64,000 bases of DNA, taken from contig NZ_CANMDS010000001.1 in assembly GCF_947496725.1 (NCBI RefSeq), positions 496,001 through 560,000 of the forward strand, written 5' to 3'. The stretch is from an uncultured Dokdonia sp. Its GTDB lineage: Bacteria > Bacteroidota > Bacteroidia > Flavobacteriales > Flavobacteriaceae. Every line of letters begins with the position of its first letter. Position 1 is the first letter of the stretch. Below are positions 37,180-46,276 of this stretch, piece after piece. Position numbers and translations under genes: made by a program. The notes beneath the pieces are model-generated. The model had not been told where the DNA came from and made no database searches. It saw only the letters and a list, made by a program, of their open reading frames with translations.

Positions 37180-39060
37180 TTATTTATTGTAAATCTTATT
37201 GAACTCTAAATATTTTGGTATTATTAACCATTCGCTCGTATCAATTGTATTTACTTCTTCTTTCTCAATTAAGAAGCATAAGAAAGGGAATCTATAAAAT
37301 TGCTCGTAACTTTCTTGTAGTTCCTCAAAACCATCAGACATGTAGTTTTCTTGTAATTCGATATCTGGATTTTGTAAAAACTTCATTTTAGTGTAAATTA
37401 AATTTACGTTACGCAGATAATCCATTGGGGGTAGATTGCCGTTCTCAATCACTCTATTTAGCCAAAATAAATAAGTAGATATGTTATTAACGTAATACAG
37501 ATTTTCAATTTTATTATTAACCACATTTGGTGGAGAGGACAAAACAGAACTTCTAACACTATTAGACTCACTGATATCAATTTCTAATGATTTTAATCTA
37601 TCAAAATCAAGATGTCCATTATAATCAACTAAAATCGGCGTAGAATATTGAAAAAATCTTGAAAAATTAACTCGTAAGAATGTTTTATAACCGCTGAAAC
37701 TCTTTCTGAATGTCCCAGATTTATGTCCAAAAATATCAGTTTTGTCCTTCTCAGTGATGGTGTCTTCAAAATATGGACTAATGGTCATCACCGCTTCGTT
37801 ATTTTCATTATAAAATGTTGCCCTAGTTTCTAGTTTTCTAACTTTATTAAGTTTGCTTTTAAATATTTCTACTTTAATATAACCATTGGAGGTATCAAAT
37901 ACAACCATAATGCCTTTATCAGTTGATGTAATGAGCTCAGTTGCTAAATTCACCAAATTATCCACAGGCTCATCATATCTAGATTCGATACCCACCACTC
38001 TCAGGCTATGCTCTCTTATGTTTTTAATAAGATTTTTACTGTTTTTTGAGTTTCCATTTTTTAGCTCTAATATCAATTCAATTCTTTTAAGCTTATCTAT
38101 AAGCTCCTTTCGGTTTGTTTGAGATGATGCACTACCTAATTCTTTAATAGTATCATGCAGTACATTAGACCAGTTATAATCATAACTATTCCATGCATTC
38201 TTTTTGATTTTTTCACCCGTGAGTTTACTATTAAATGAAAGTGTCAAGGTGGATGGATGCTCTACATCTATACCTCCAATTATTTCAGTCCCATGATGAT
38301 TTTCAACTTTACGACCTCCTACATTATATTTTTTATTGTTCCTATTGATATTAAAAATCATCGAAACAGGTGAGTCTTTATCTAAAAATGTAAGTCTTTC
38401 CCCATCGAAATAGACGTCTTCTGGTGCTTTAATAGTGTCCAAAAATCGCTTGTTAGCATCCTTTTTTTCTTTGATATGATTTACATATGATATTACTTTT
38501 AAATCGATATTATTGTTTTCATAATCGATAAATGGGTTAACCAATGTCTTCTCATTATCAAGCGTATAGTAGTCCTTAAGTTCAATTTGAGAGTTAGTTA
38601 TGCACTCTTGTAGCCTTCTGTAAAACTCCAAATCTATTGGGTTTAGACTTGCTAAGATTTTACAATGAACAAATTTTCTATGCCTCATTATGATTCGCTT
38701 TTCAACGTCAGGCAAGTAAGAATCCTCAAACACTTTACAGTCAGGCTTATCGTCTGCATCTTCCAATAATGAAAGCTCGATTATCTTTTGTACTGAGATG
38801 TCCATACTTTTATCTATTGAGCGTAGTTTCCATAGATATTTCATCAAAAAAACAACATTAACAGCTGCTAGATTATCTAAAAAAAGATGGTCGATATGTT
38901 TGTATTCCTTTTCTACTACTTGTTCAAGGTTATTTGCTTGATAGAGGTAAATAGGGATACTACTATCAAACTCTTGAATATAACTCAATAATGGCTTTTT
39001 ACTTTTTTCACTTGATTCAAATATCAACTCCAAAAAAATACTCGTTTTGTTTTTATTCAT
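37180..39060 (-). CDS. Large unknown island protein
   Basis: A 626-aa soluble protein from ATG at 39,060 (an in-frame GTG at 39,081 would overlap the upstream gene and is less likely). I recognise no family. The N-terminal half is alpha/beta with charged helices (SIPIYLYQANNLEQVVEKEY); the middle has IREHSLRVVGIESRYDEPVD and LVNLATELITSTDKGIMVVF, followed by beta-rich sequence (FSGYKTFLRVNFSRFFQYST). It starts four bases after the zinc-ribbon/HNH-like gene, so they form a pair. AT-rich, like the rest of the right half of the island. A defence role is guessed from the neighbourhood only. Confidence 0.55.
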   Translation of the reverse strand: MNKNKTSIFLELIFESSEKSKKPLLSYIQEFDSSIPIYLYQANNLEQVVEKEYKHIDHLFLDNLAAVNVVFLMKYLWKLRSIDKSMDISVQKIIELSLLEDADDKPDCKVFEDSYLPDVEKRIIMRHRKFVHCKILASLNPIDLEFYRRLQECITNSQIELKDYYTLDNEKTLVNPFIDYENNNIDLKVISYVNHIKEKKDANKRFLDTIKAPEDVYFDGERLTFLDKDSPVSMIFNINRNNKKYNVGGRKVENHHGTEIIGGIDVEHPSTLTLSFNSKLTGEKIKKNAWNSYDYNWSNVLHDTIKELGSASSQTNRKELIDKLKRIELILELKNGNSKNSKNLIKNIREHSLRVVGIESRYDEPVDNLVNLATELITSTDKGIMVVFDTSNGYIKVEIFKSKLNKVRKLETRATFYNENNEAVMTISPYFEDTITEKDKTDIFGHKSGTFRKSFSGYKTFLRVNFSRFFQYSTPILVDYNGHLDFDRLKSLEIDISESNSVRSSVLSSPPNVVNNKIENLYYVNNISTYLFWLNRVIENGNLPPMDYLRNVNLIYTKMKFLQNPDIELQENYMSDGFEELQESYEQFYRFPFLCFLIEKEEVNTIDTSEWLIIPKYLEFNKIYNK

Positions 39061-39064
39061 AATA

Positions 39065-40255
39065 TTAAAATCCCAATTCACTGCCCTTTAAAGAGTCGCA
39101 CCAACTTTTATACATCTCATCATTTTTATCTACTATCAGAAATGACTTTACTATTGATTTTGCTATCTTCATCTTTTTTCCATTTATTATTTTGTATTTA
39201 TCCGTGTGTTGGATTTCTTCAAACTTATCTTTCACTATGTTTAGTTCTTCAACACTTAGATTGTAATGGTGTCCTTCATATTCCCATTCATTACTAAGAA
39301 TCATTTTTATAAAATCACCATTAGCTAATCTGCCAATTTTAATAAGCTTATTTGGCTTGTAATTGTCTTTCAAATCTTTAAGAAAAGCCCTGTAATTTCT
39401 ATCTAATTGAAGTATCTCTTCATCTTCATGCGATTCCCTGGTGTTCCAAGTTTTGTAATTAAGTATGTCGTATGCGTTTTGTAAAGAAATATTAAACCTA
39501 TGAGCAAGTTCATTAACCGATAAATTCGAGCCTCGGATACTTAAAAGATTGCTGTAGGTAAGCTTTTTTTGGTATGTTGGAATCATTTTTGTTGATTTTG
39601 TCTTAATCCAATAACAGTTCTCAGGTGCATAGTCTCCTTTATTATTATAACGCTTTAATTCAAAAAAAACATTTTTATATCCATTTGTCGTTGACCAGTC
39701 AAAAAAGGTAGTCTCGTCCTCAACCCATTTTTTGTCAACTTTAATTACTGAAGCTTGTCCTCTTACACTGTTGTATACCCTTAGTTTAATAGATTTTAAG
39801 ATTTCGTGAAGTCTTATATGTAATCCATTTGCCATCTCGTATTCTGACATATCCACCCATTTGCAGTTGTCTGGTTCAAACCCTCTTGATTCATCTAAAA
39901 GGATTAGTTTTTTATTTTGCTCATAAGCATTTTCGGTAGACCACTTATGAAAGCTTTGTTCATCATTAACCCATTGATTATAAGTTTCAGATGTTGGATG
40001 CTTCAACATTTCTTCATACGTCCAAGAAAGCCTTGGGCTATTTTTATTCAATTCAGCTTTTGTAGAATTCAATTTTCTTCTAAGACAACCACAAGATTTA
40101 GTTCGTCCTCTTTTCACATTATCTAAATCCGCTTCAAACTCATTCCCACAATTACAAACGAACTTTCCTCTTCTAGCTTTTGGGTTTATCCTCTGAACTT
40201 CTTTGACTAGCAGTAAGCCATTTACCGTATCACCAGTATTTATTTTTCTTCTCAT
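39065..40255 (-). CDS. Zinc-ribbon, HNH/AP2-like DNA-binding protein
   Basis: A 396-aa protein. Residues ~30-60 form a four-cysteine ribbon (FVCNCGNEFEADLDNVKRG, then KSCGCLRRKL) as in phage AP2/HNH proteins. Two related modules follow: FHKWSTENAY ... RGFEPDNCKW and FFDWSTTNGY ... GDYAPENCYW, resembling the PENCRW motif of phage HNH-type homing endonucleases. The C-terminal part has a helix-turn-helix-like stretch (SVNELAHRFNISLQNAYDIL with an N-terminal N-L preceding). No HNH triad is evident, so nuclease activity is uncertain. Likely binds specific DNA; paired with the 626-aa gene. Confidence 0.6.
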   Translation of the reverse strand: MRRKINTGDTVNGLLLVKEVQRINPKARRGKFVCNCGNEFEADLDNVKRGRTKSCGCLRRKLNSTKAELNKNSPRLSWTYEEMLKHPTSETYNQWVNDEQSFHKWSTENAYEQNKKLILLDESRGFEPDNCKWVDMSEYEMANGLHIRLHEILKSIKLRVYNSVRGQASVIKVDKKWVEDETTFFDWSTTNGYKNVFFELKRYNNKGDYAPENCYWIKTKSTKMIPTYQKKLTYSNLLSIRGSNLSVNELAHRFNISLQNAYDILNYKTWNTRESHEDEEILQLDRNYRAFLKDLKDNYKPNKLIKIGRLANGDFIKMILSNEWEYEGHHYNLSVEELNIVKDKFEEIQHTDKYKIINGKKMKIAKSIVKSFLIVDKNDEMYKSWCDSLKGSELGF

Positions 40256-40282
40256 AAGTAGTTTCTATATCTTATATATGGT

Positions 40283-40340
40283 TTAGAGTATTATACAGTA
40301 ATGATAATTTAAGATAGTAGTTTTTAAGCTTTCTTACATA
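40283..40340 (+). repeat. Island repeat, copy 2
   Basis: Begins TTAGAGTATTATACAGTAAT and contains ATTTAAGATAGTAGTTTTT. It is inverted relative to copy 1 at 32,894-32,946 and matches it at 37 of 41 bases. Confidence 0.75.
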
Positions 40341-40424
40341 AATTAAAATAACACAGGATTTATACTTTTAAGATTGATATTTAAAATCTTCTACACTTAA
40401 TTTTAGGAAAAGGTCTCTTCGAAT

Positions 40425-40478
40425 TCATTTTATACCGTACTGACAATTTAAGATAGTTGTTTTCGAGTGTTTTTACTT
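40425..40478 (+). repeat. Island repeat, copy 3
   Basis: TTATACCGTACTGACAATTT followed by AAGATAGTTGTTTT; it matches copy 1 at 27 of 32 aligned bases and is in the same orientation as copy 2, about 142 bases further on. Confidence 0.65.
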
Positions 40479-40656
40479 AATTAATAAATTAAACTAGGTG
40501 TGCCTAGATGGTTATAATAATTAATGGAATTGACTGTTTATCACTTTTAGGCTATGCCCTAAAATGACACACCTATATTAGTTAAATAGCTTTATATACA
40601 GTGTATTTTTTAGCCATCCTAAATATATACACTATATTGCAAAAAAATTACCTTTT

Positions 40657-41262
40657 ATGAAAGTGAAATATATAAGAGTATCAACTTTAGAACAAAATAC
40701 TCAAAGACAACAAAAGAATGAAAGTGAGTTCGACAAAGTATATCTCGAAAAAATAAGTGGCGTAATTTCTTTTTTCGAAAGACAAGAAGCAAAAAAACTA
40801 ATTAGAGAAATAGAAAAAGGTAACATTGATGAAGTACATGTTACATCAATTGATAGGATAGGTAGAAATATACTAGATATATTGACAGTTTGTGAATTTT
40901 TGAATAATAAAAAAGTCAATCTATATGTTGAAAATATAGGAATGTTTTCACTGGTAGATAATGAATCTAATCCAATATTTAAGATGATTATTAGTGTACT
41001 TGGTAATGTCTCTGAAATGGAACGTATCTATATGCTTCAAAGACAGAGGCAAGGAATAGAAATTGCAAAATCAAAAGGAAAATATAAAGGACGTTTACAT
41101 GGAGCATCAATGAGTGATGAAGATTTCCTTAAAAAATATAAGAAAGTAAAACAAGAGCTAGAGAATGGCGAATCACTTAGACGTGCAGCAAAATTAGGAG
41201 AATGTTCTCTCGGTACTGCTCAAAAAGTAAAAAAAATACTTTTAAAACCTGAATTAGTATAA
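40657..41262 (+). CDS. Small serine recombinase (resolvase/invertase)
   Basis: A 201-aa recombinase: YIRVSTLEQNTQRQ carries the catalytic serine (residue 9), followed by the conserved VTSIDRIGRNILDIL, the E-helix (LGNVSEMERIYMLQRQRQGI) and a C-terminal HTH (SLRRAAKLGECSLGTAQKVK). The full catalytic core is present. It acts on short inverted or direct sites; the repeats and dyads just upstream are the best candidates. The helicase gene follows after one base, so they are co-transcribed. Confidence 0.9.
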   Translation: MKVKYIRVSTLEQNTQRQQKNESEFDKVYLEKISGVISFFERQEAKKLIREIEKGNIDEVHVTSIDRIGRNILDILTVCEFLNNKKVNLYVENIGMFSLVDNESNPIFKMIISVLGNVSEMERIYMLQRQRQGIEIAKSKGKYKGRLHGASMSDEDFLKKYKKVKQELENGESLRRAAKLGECSLGTAQKVKKILLKPELV

Positions 41263-41263
41263 T

Positions 41264-43924
41264 ATGTGGTACTTAATAGGAGGAGCTGTAATTGTTGCTT
41301 CGGTAGCAATAAAAAATGCTATTGACAATAATAAAAAAAGAAAAGAAGAAGAACTTAAACAGAAACAAGATAAACAAATAAGACAAAATCTTTTTGATAA
41401 AAACATTTTAAAACTCACTTTGGTAGTCTCTCAGTTTAAAGAACTAATAACATTGAGAGATGGTAGTTACTTTGATAATAATAAACTTAGTCAATGGTTA
41501 CTATCAAATCCATTTTATCCCAACTCTAATATATTATCTACTAAATTTAAAGACTTACAACTTACTGAACAGCAGAAAAAAGATATAGAGTATTTAATTC
41601 ATTTTACTAAAAACTCAGAATCTATAAGAGAGCAATTTAATAATGATTTTTTGCAAAAAGAATTAAGCTCATCTAAAGCCTTGTTAAGTGATATAGACAA
41701 TGGGAAATCACTAGACGGTCAACAAAGGGAAGCTATAATCAGGGATGAAGACAATAGTCTTGTTATAGCTGGTGCAGGCTGTGGTAAAACGACAACAATA
41801 ATGGGTAAAGTGAAATACCTAACGGAAAGATTAAACGTTTTACCCAACGAAATACTTTTGATTTCATTTACTAAGAAAAGTGCAAATGACTTAGTTTCAA
41901 AGCTTAATTTTAAAGGAATTAATGCAAGTACATTTCATAAATTAGGATTAGATATAATCAAGCAGGCAGAACATAGCCCTCCTTCTATTTACGACCAGAG
42001 CAGTCAATACTTTATAGAAAACAAGTTCAAAGAATTTTTAAAACAAGATGAATATTTAAAAAAAACGATAAGATATTTTACTGATTTTATGCGGCTTGAA
42101 AAAGATGATTTTCAAACAGAAAATTTCGAACAACACATCCAACATTTAAAAGACCAAAACTACAGACCATATAAAAAGAAAATAATAGTAAAGAATGGTA
42201 GAGAAACTATTCTAAGAGAGATTGTGAAAAGTCAAGAAGAATGTAAGATTGCTAATTTTCTTCTTTTCAATGGATTAAAGTATGAATATGAGCAGAAGTA
42301 TGAGATAAATACACGGACACCTGATTACCGACAGTACGCACCTGATTTCACAATTTATCAGAACAATAAAAAAATATATTTAGAACACTACGCTATTGAT
42401 AAAGACGGTAATGTTCCACCTTTTTTTGCAAACGAAACTATTAATCTTGAAGAGGCTAAGATTAATTACAACAATGGAATTAAGTGGAAAAGAGATTTAC
42501 ACTTATCAAACAAAACTACTTGCCTAGAGACTTATAGCTATAACTTCAAAGAAGGTACAATTTATAAATCACTAGAAAAACAGCTTAATGATAATGGTTT
42601 TCATCTTAACGAATTAACCAATGAAGAAAAATGGGCGTTAATAAACGAAACTGCTTCTGATGAAGTAAAAGGTTTAACAAGACTTTTTAATACGTTTTTA
42701 AGTCTTTATAAATCTAACAATCTGACCTTTGAAGATTTGAAGTCTAAAGTAGAATCTTTATCAGGGTTTAATAAGACTAGAACAGTTTTATTTATCAATC
42801 TATTTAATCCAATTCTTTGGGCTTATGAGAAAATGTTACAACAAAGAGAACAAATCGATTTCAACGATATGATAAATAAGGCTACCGATTATGTAGTTTC
42901 TGGTGCTTATAAATCAAATTTTAAATACCTAATAGTAGATGAATTTCAAGATATATCGTTCAGTCGGTACAATTTATTAAAGGCATTAAAAGAACAAACA
43001 AATACTAATAAAGTTTTTGCAGTTGGAGATGATTGGCAATCTATATTTCGTTTTACAGGGAGCGATATAAAATTGTTTAATAATTTCGAAGATTATTTTG
43101 GGTTTACTTACACTTCAAAAATTGAAACAACATATCGCTTTGGTCAGCCACTCATTGATATTTCTAGTGATTTTGTAATGAGTAATCCTTCACAAATTAG
43201 AAAAGATTTAAAAACTAAGCTTGATATTCAAACAAACATCAAAATCTATTATAGTCAGGAAGTTGTTAATGATGATACAAAAGCGCTTGAAGAAGCTATA
43301 AAAGATATTGTAGAAGAAGCCTTAGCTAAAGGTGAAAATATAGGTCTTTCACAATCTGACATTATTGGTATACTTAAAAAGAAATCATTCTACATACTCG
43401 GAAGGTATAATTTTGACATAAATAGAATTGATGTTAGTGATTCTAGTAATTTTAAATCTACTGGTCAAGAGGAGCTTGAATTCAAATACAATGATACTTT
43501 AACTATTAAATTAAGTTTCTTTAGTGTTCATCGTTCTAAAGGATTGGAAGCAGATTTTGTATTTATTCTTAACTGTAATTCAGGCAAAATAGGATTCCCC
43601 AGTGAAATGATGGATGACCCTGTTTTAAATCTTATTTTAGGTAACTCAGAATCATATCCAAATAGCGAGGAAAGAAGATTATTTTACGTCGCACTGAGCA
43701 GAGCTAAAGAAAAAACAGTTTGTATTAGCAATGCAAATTTCACATCAAAATTTATAATTGAACTTAATAATGAAATAAATGAAGGAACAGGTTACAAATG
43801 TCCAAGATGTAAAACTGGTGATTTAACAACTAAAAGAGGAATATCTAACACTAATAAACCTTGGGCTTTCAAGAGTTGTTCAAACTATGCAGCATATAAT
43901 TGCACATACAAAGTATGGCTTTAA
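41264..43924 (+). CDS. UvrD/Rep-family helicase with nuclease-like insert and zinc tail
   Basis: An 886-aa SF1 helicase. A hydrophobic N-terminal helix (MWYLIGGAVIVASVAI) may anchor it at the membrane. Motifs: Q-motif LDGQQREAI (~147), Walker A GAGCGKTTT (~169), Walker B IVDEFQD (~557), GDDWQSIFRF and VHRSKGLEADFVF (~755). Between motifs Ia and II an insert has YAPDFTIYQNNKKIYLEHYAI (~355-378), like the nuclease-type insert of helicase-IV-like proteins with His in place of the usual Lys. The C-terminus (~838-886) has a topoisomerase-type four-cysteine zinc finger (KCPRCKTGDL ... SCSNYAAYNC). Could serve DNA repair, transfer or defence. Confidence 0.85.
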   Translation: MWYLIGGAVIVASVAIKNAIDNNKKRKEEELKQKQDKQIRQNLFDKNILKLTLVVSQFKELITLRDGSYFDNNKLSQWLLSNPFYPNSNILSTKFKDLQLTEQQKKDIEYLIHFTKNSESIREQFNNDFLQKELSSSKALLSDIDNGKSLDGQQREAIIRDEDNSLVIAGAGCGKTTTIMGKVKYLTERLNVLPNEILLISFTKKSANDLVSKLNFKGINASTFHKLGLDIIKQAEHSPPSIYDQSSQYFIENKFKEFLKQDEYLKKTIRYFTDFMRLEKDDFQTENFEQHIQHLKDQNYRPYKKKIIVKNGRETILREIVKSQEECKIANFLLFNGLKYEYEQKYEINTRTPDYRQYAPDFTIYQNNKKIYLEHYAIDKDGNVPPFFANETINLEEAKINYNNGIKWKRDLHLSNKTTCLETYSYNFKEGTIYKSLEKQLNDNGFHLNELTNEEKWALINETASDEVKGLTRLFNTFLSLYKSNNLTFEDLKSKVESLSGFNKTRTVLFINLFNPILWAYEKMLQQREQIDFNDMINKATDYVVSGAYKSNFKYLIVDEFQDISFSRYNLLKALKEQTNTNKVFAVGDDWQSIFRFTGSDIKLFNNFEDYFGFTYTSKIETTYRFGQPLIDISSDFVMSNPSQIRKDLKTKLDIQTNIKIYYSQEVVNDDTKALEEAIKDIVEEALAKGENIGLSQSDIIGILKKKSFYILGRYNFDINRIDVSDSSNFKSTGQEELEFKYNDTLTIKLSFFSVHRSKGLEADFVFILNCNSGKIGFPSEMMDDPVLNLILGNSESYPNSEERRLFYVALSRAKEKTVCISNANFTSKFIIELNNEINEGTGYKCPRCKTGDLTTKRGISNTNKPWAFKSCSNYAAYNCTYKVWL

Positions 43925-43962
43925 ATGATTATCTTACTTAAAAATGTAATTTTATATTGTAA

Positions 43963-44490
43963 ATGAGAATACTATACTTACATGGCTTGATGAGCAAGCC
44001 GACCTCGGTAAAAGTTGAGTGGTTAAAGGATATCGGACATAAAGTGACAAGTCCCCTGCTAGACTACAAGAAAGAATCTGATAAAATATATCAAATGCTT
44101 CAAGAGTTATGTATTAAGTCTGATTTTGATTTAATTATTGGGAGTAGTATGGGGGGATTTTTAGCTTGGTCATTATCTAATCAGTATGATATCCCAAGTT
44201 TATTATTTAATCCTTCACTAGCTGCAAACAAAATAAAAAAACCATCAGTAATTAGTTTTGTTAATCACTCTATTCTTCATACCGTAATATTTGGTAGAGA
44301 TGATATAGTTGTTATTCCATCGGAAACACTAGAGCATCTAAAAGATGCTAAATCCAACTTCGAGTATACTTATGAATCAAATGGGCATCGTACTCCATTT
44401 AGTACGTTTTCTAAGCACTTTAATGCTTTAGAAAAAAATAATGATAGAGAATTTGAATTATATATTAGAAGTGTTGATTTTAATGGTTAA
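43963..44490 (+). CDS. YqiA/YcfP-like alpha/beta-hydrolase
   Basis: A 175-aa esterase-type protein. ILYLHGLMSKPTSVKVEWL gives the N-terminal HG oxyanion motif, and LIIGSSMGGFLAWSLS the GxSxG nucleophile elbow (Ser ~62). A late His lies in YESNGHRTPFSTFSKHF. It resembles the UPF0227 family (YqiA acts on short-chain acyl esters). It follows the helicase after 38 bases on the same strand. Its role on a mobile island is unknown. Confidence 0.8.
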   Translation: MRILYLHGLMSKPTSVKVEWLKDIGHKVTSPLLDYKKESDKIYQMLQELCIKSDFDLIIGSSMGGFLAWSLSNQYDIPSLLFNPSLAANKIKKPSVISFVNHSILHTVIFGRDDIVVIPSETLEHLKDAKSNFEYTYESNGHRTPFSTFSKHFNALEKNNDREFELYIRSVDFNG

Positions 44491-44531
44491 GTTGTTTGAA
44501 TAAGAATTGAAATAACTTATTATAATTACTT

Positions 44532-46244
44532 TTAATTGAATTTAAGTAGATTACTATGAATAAGCATGATATCGTTAAACTTATTCATAATGTTGTTTTC
44601 AGTAATTGCTTTATTAAATAGATATCCGTCAATCGCTTTATTTGTTTCGGTATTTGTAAAATTTGCAGTTTGAAATACTCTTGACCATATAAGGTTGGGG
44701 CGTTTAGATACCCAAGTCATTTTATCAGAGTTATTTATATTCAAGTTTTTATATTCTATATTAATCTCGAATACTACAATATCTTCATTATCTCCCACTT
44801 CTATTACATTGCTCTTGTAACTATTAATTTTGATTTCTTGAATTAATTCTCGAATTGCTTTTTCAAGAGACAAGAAATCTGTTTTGTTATTTAATTTTTT
44901 TCCTACTTCATCATAAATTTTTACCCCCTGCTTTTTCTCAATATCCTTTAGAACCGAAGTAAGTGTTTTCTTTTCTCCTATTAATCTTAATTGTAACGAT
45001 TTCTTCGATTTATATTCTCTTTTAAAATCTTCATCGCCAGCAAACTCACCAAACATCAATTTAGTATTAACCCTAATAACTCTTTCTACTTCGGCTAAGT
45101 CTTTGTTTACCTTTTCTAATTTAAATGATATTTCTTTATAATAGTCAGATTTTTCATCAATATTTTTAAGTGCTTTTCTTAAATCTGTATAAACAAATAA
45201 GTGTTGTATAATGAAATTTTCCAACATTGTAATATTAATCCCTGCATTACCACACTTAGTTGCTGCTGTGCGTGTACTAGAACATATGTATATATAATCT
45301 TTAGATGATTTATTGATTCTTCCGTAATAGTTGCGACCACATTTACTGCACCTAATAAGTCCTTTAAGTAGATATCTATATTTTGATGTATTCGCCCTTG
45401 TTCCTCGCTTCTCTTTCAATGACTTTTGAACTTTGTCAAAAATCTCATATTTTAAAATGGGCTCAACGGAGAAACTTTCACCAGCATAGATTCGCTCACC
45501 GATATACCATTTATTTTTAAGTATTAGCAAGACAGTACGGTCGCTCCACACTATATCCTTATAAGGTTTATATGTGATTTTTTTCGTGTATTTGTTTTTC
45601 AGTTTCTTAGACTTGTCGCCGTATTTATGGTATTTCGTAGTGATTCCGTCTCTATTCAAACCATTTGCAATAGCTTGCGCTCCTTTGCCTTGAAGATATT
45701 CATCATAAATTCTTCTGACGATAATAGCCTCTTTTTCATTGACCTGTGGTTTATTATCGATAATCTCATATGCATAAGGGATAATCCCCCATACACGTCC
45801 CTCTCTTGCACTATCTCTTAATGCTTTCTTAGTCTGCGCTCCTTGAAGTTTTGCCTGATATTGATTTATAACAGAGAAAAGAAGGCTTTGAAATTCAGAA
45901 TTTGGGTCTTCGTAATCAACTCTTTTATCACCGTAGTAGACAATAACATGATTTTTCACTACTATATCAACGAAAAGTAGGAAAGAGGATGTATTACGTT
46001 CTAGGCGATTTTGATTTCTCATCCAAATTGATGAGACCTTATTATCTAGTATATCTTGAATTAACCTACCTAACTCTTCACGTTCAGTTAGTTCTGACGT
46101 TCCACTAACACCTTCACCTTCGTTATAAAACTCAAACTCTTTAAAACCGTTTTTTTGGGCGAATGTTTTCCCCTCTCTCATTTGGTTTTTGATACTTGAT
46201 GAAGAATCATCTTCTCGTGATAGTCTGGTATATATAGCTAACAT
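44532..46244 (-). CDS. Large serine recombinase (site-specific integrase of the island)
   Basis: A 570-aa integrase. The N-terminal resolvase domain starts AIYTRLSREDDSSSS with catalytic Ser9 and has IWMRNQNRLERN. The recombinase domain follows (~155-290: LRDSAREGRVWGIIPYAYEI, QAIANGLNRDGITTKYHKYG). A zinc ribbon lies at ~300-335 (LIRCSKCGRNYYG ... YICSSTRTAATKC), then a long coiled-coil (~355-450). This is the standard phiC31/TnpX-type layout. The gene lies 33 bases inside the right att arm and reads away from comM, as expected for the enzyme that integrated the island. Confidence 0.95.
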   Translation of the reverse strand: MLAIYTRLSREDDSSSSIKNQMREGKTFAQKNGFKEFEFYNEGEGVSGTSELTEREELGRLIQDILDNKVSSIWMRNQNRLERNTSSFLLFVDIVVKNHVIVYYGDKRVDYEDPNSEFQSLLFSVINQYQAKLQGAQTKKALRDSAREGRVWGIIPYAYEIIDNKPQVNEKEAIIVRRIYDEYLQGKGAQAIANGLNRDGITTKYHKYGDKSKKLKNKYTKKITYKPYKDIVWSDRTVLLILKNKWYIGERIYAGESFSVEPILKYEIFDKVQKSLKEKRGTRANTSKYRYLLKGLIRCSKCGRNYYGRINKSSKDYIYICSSTRTAATKCGNAGINITMLENFIIQHLFVYTDLRKALKNIDEKSDYYKEISFKLEKVNKDLAEVERVIRVNTKLMFGEFAGDEDFKREYKSKKSLQLRLIGEKKTLTSVLKDIEKKQGVKIYDEVGKKLNNKTDFLSLEKAIRELIQEIKINSYKSNVIEVGDNEDIVVFEINIEYKNLNINNSDKMTWVSKRPNLIWSRVFQTANFTNTETNKAIDGYLFNKAITENNIMNKFNDIMLIHSNLLKFN

Positions 46245-46276
46245 TACTTTTTTAACAAAAGTACTAAATCTAATCT

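Larger units (their letters stand above)
40256..40656. promoter_or_regulatory. 401-base regulatory or recombination region between divergent genes
   Basis: This AT-rich gap has two copies of the island repeat (40,283 and 40,425), an inverted pair TAGGTGTG/CACACCTA (around 40,495 and 40,570), a dyad TTTTAGG-CTATGC-CCTAAAA (around 40,542-40,557) and a larger inverted pair at 40,594-40,613 / 40,619-40,637 just before the resolvase start. Such clustering is usual for res sites or operators of serine resolvases. Confidence 0.5.
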
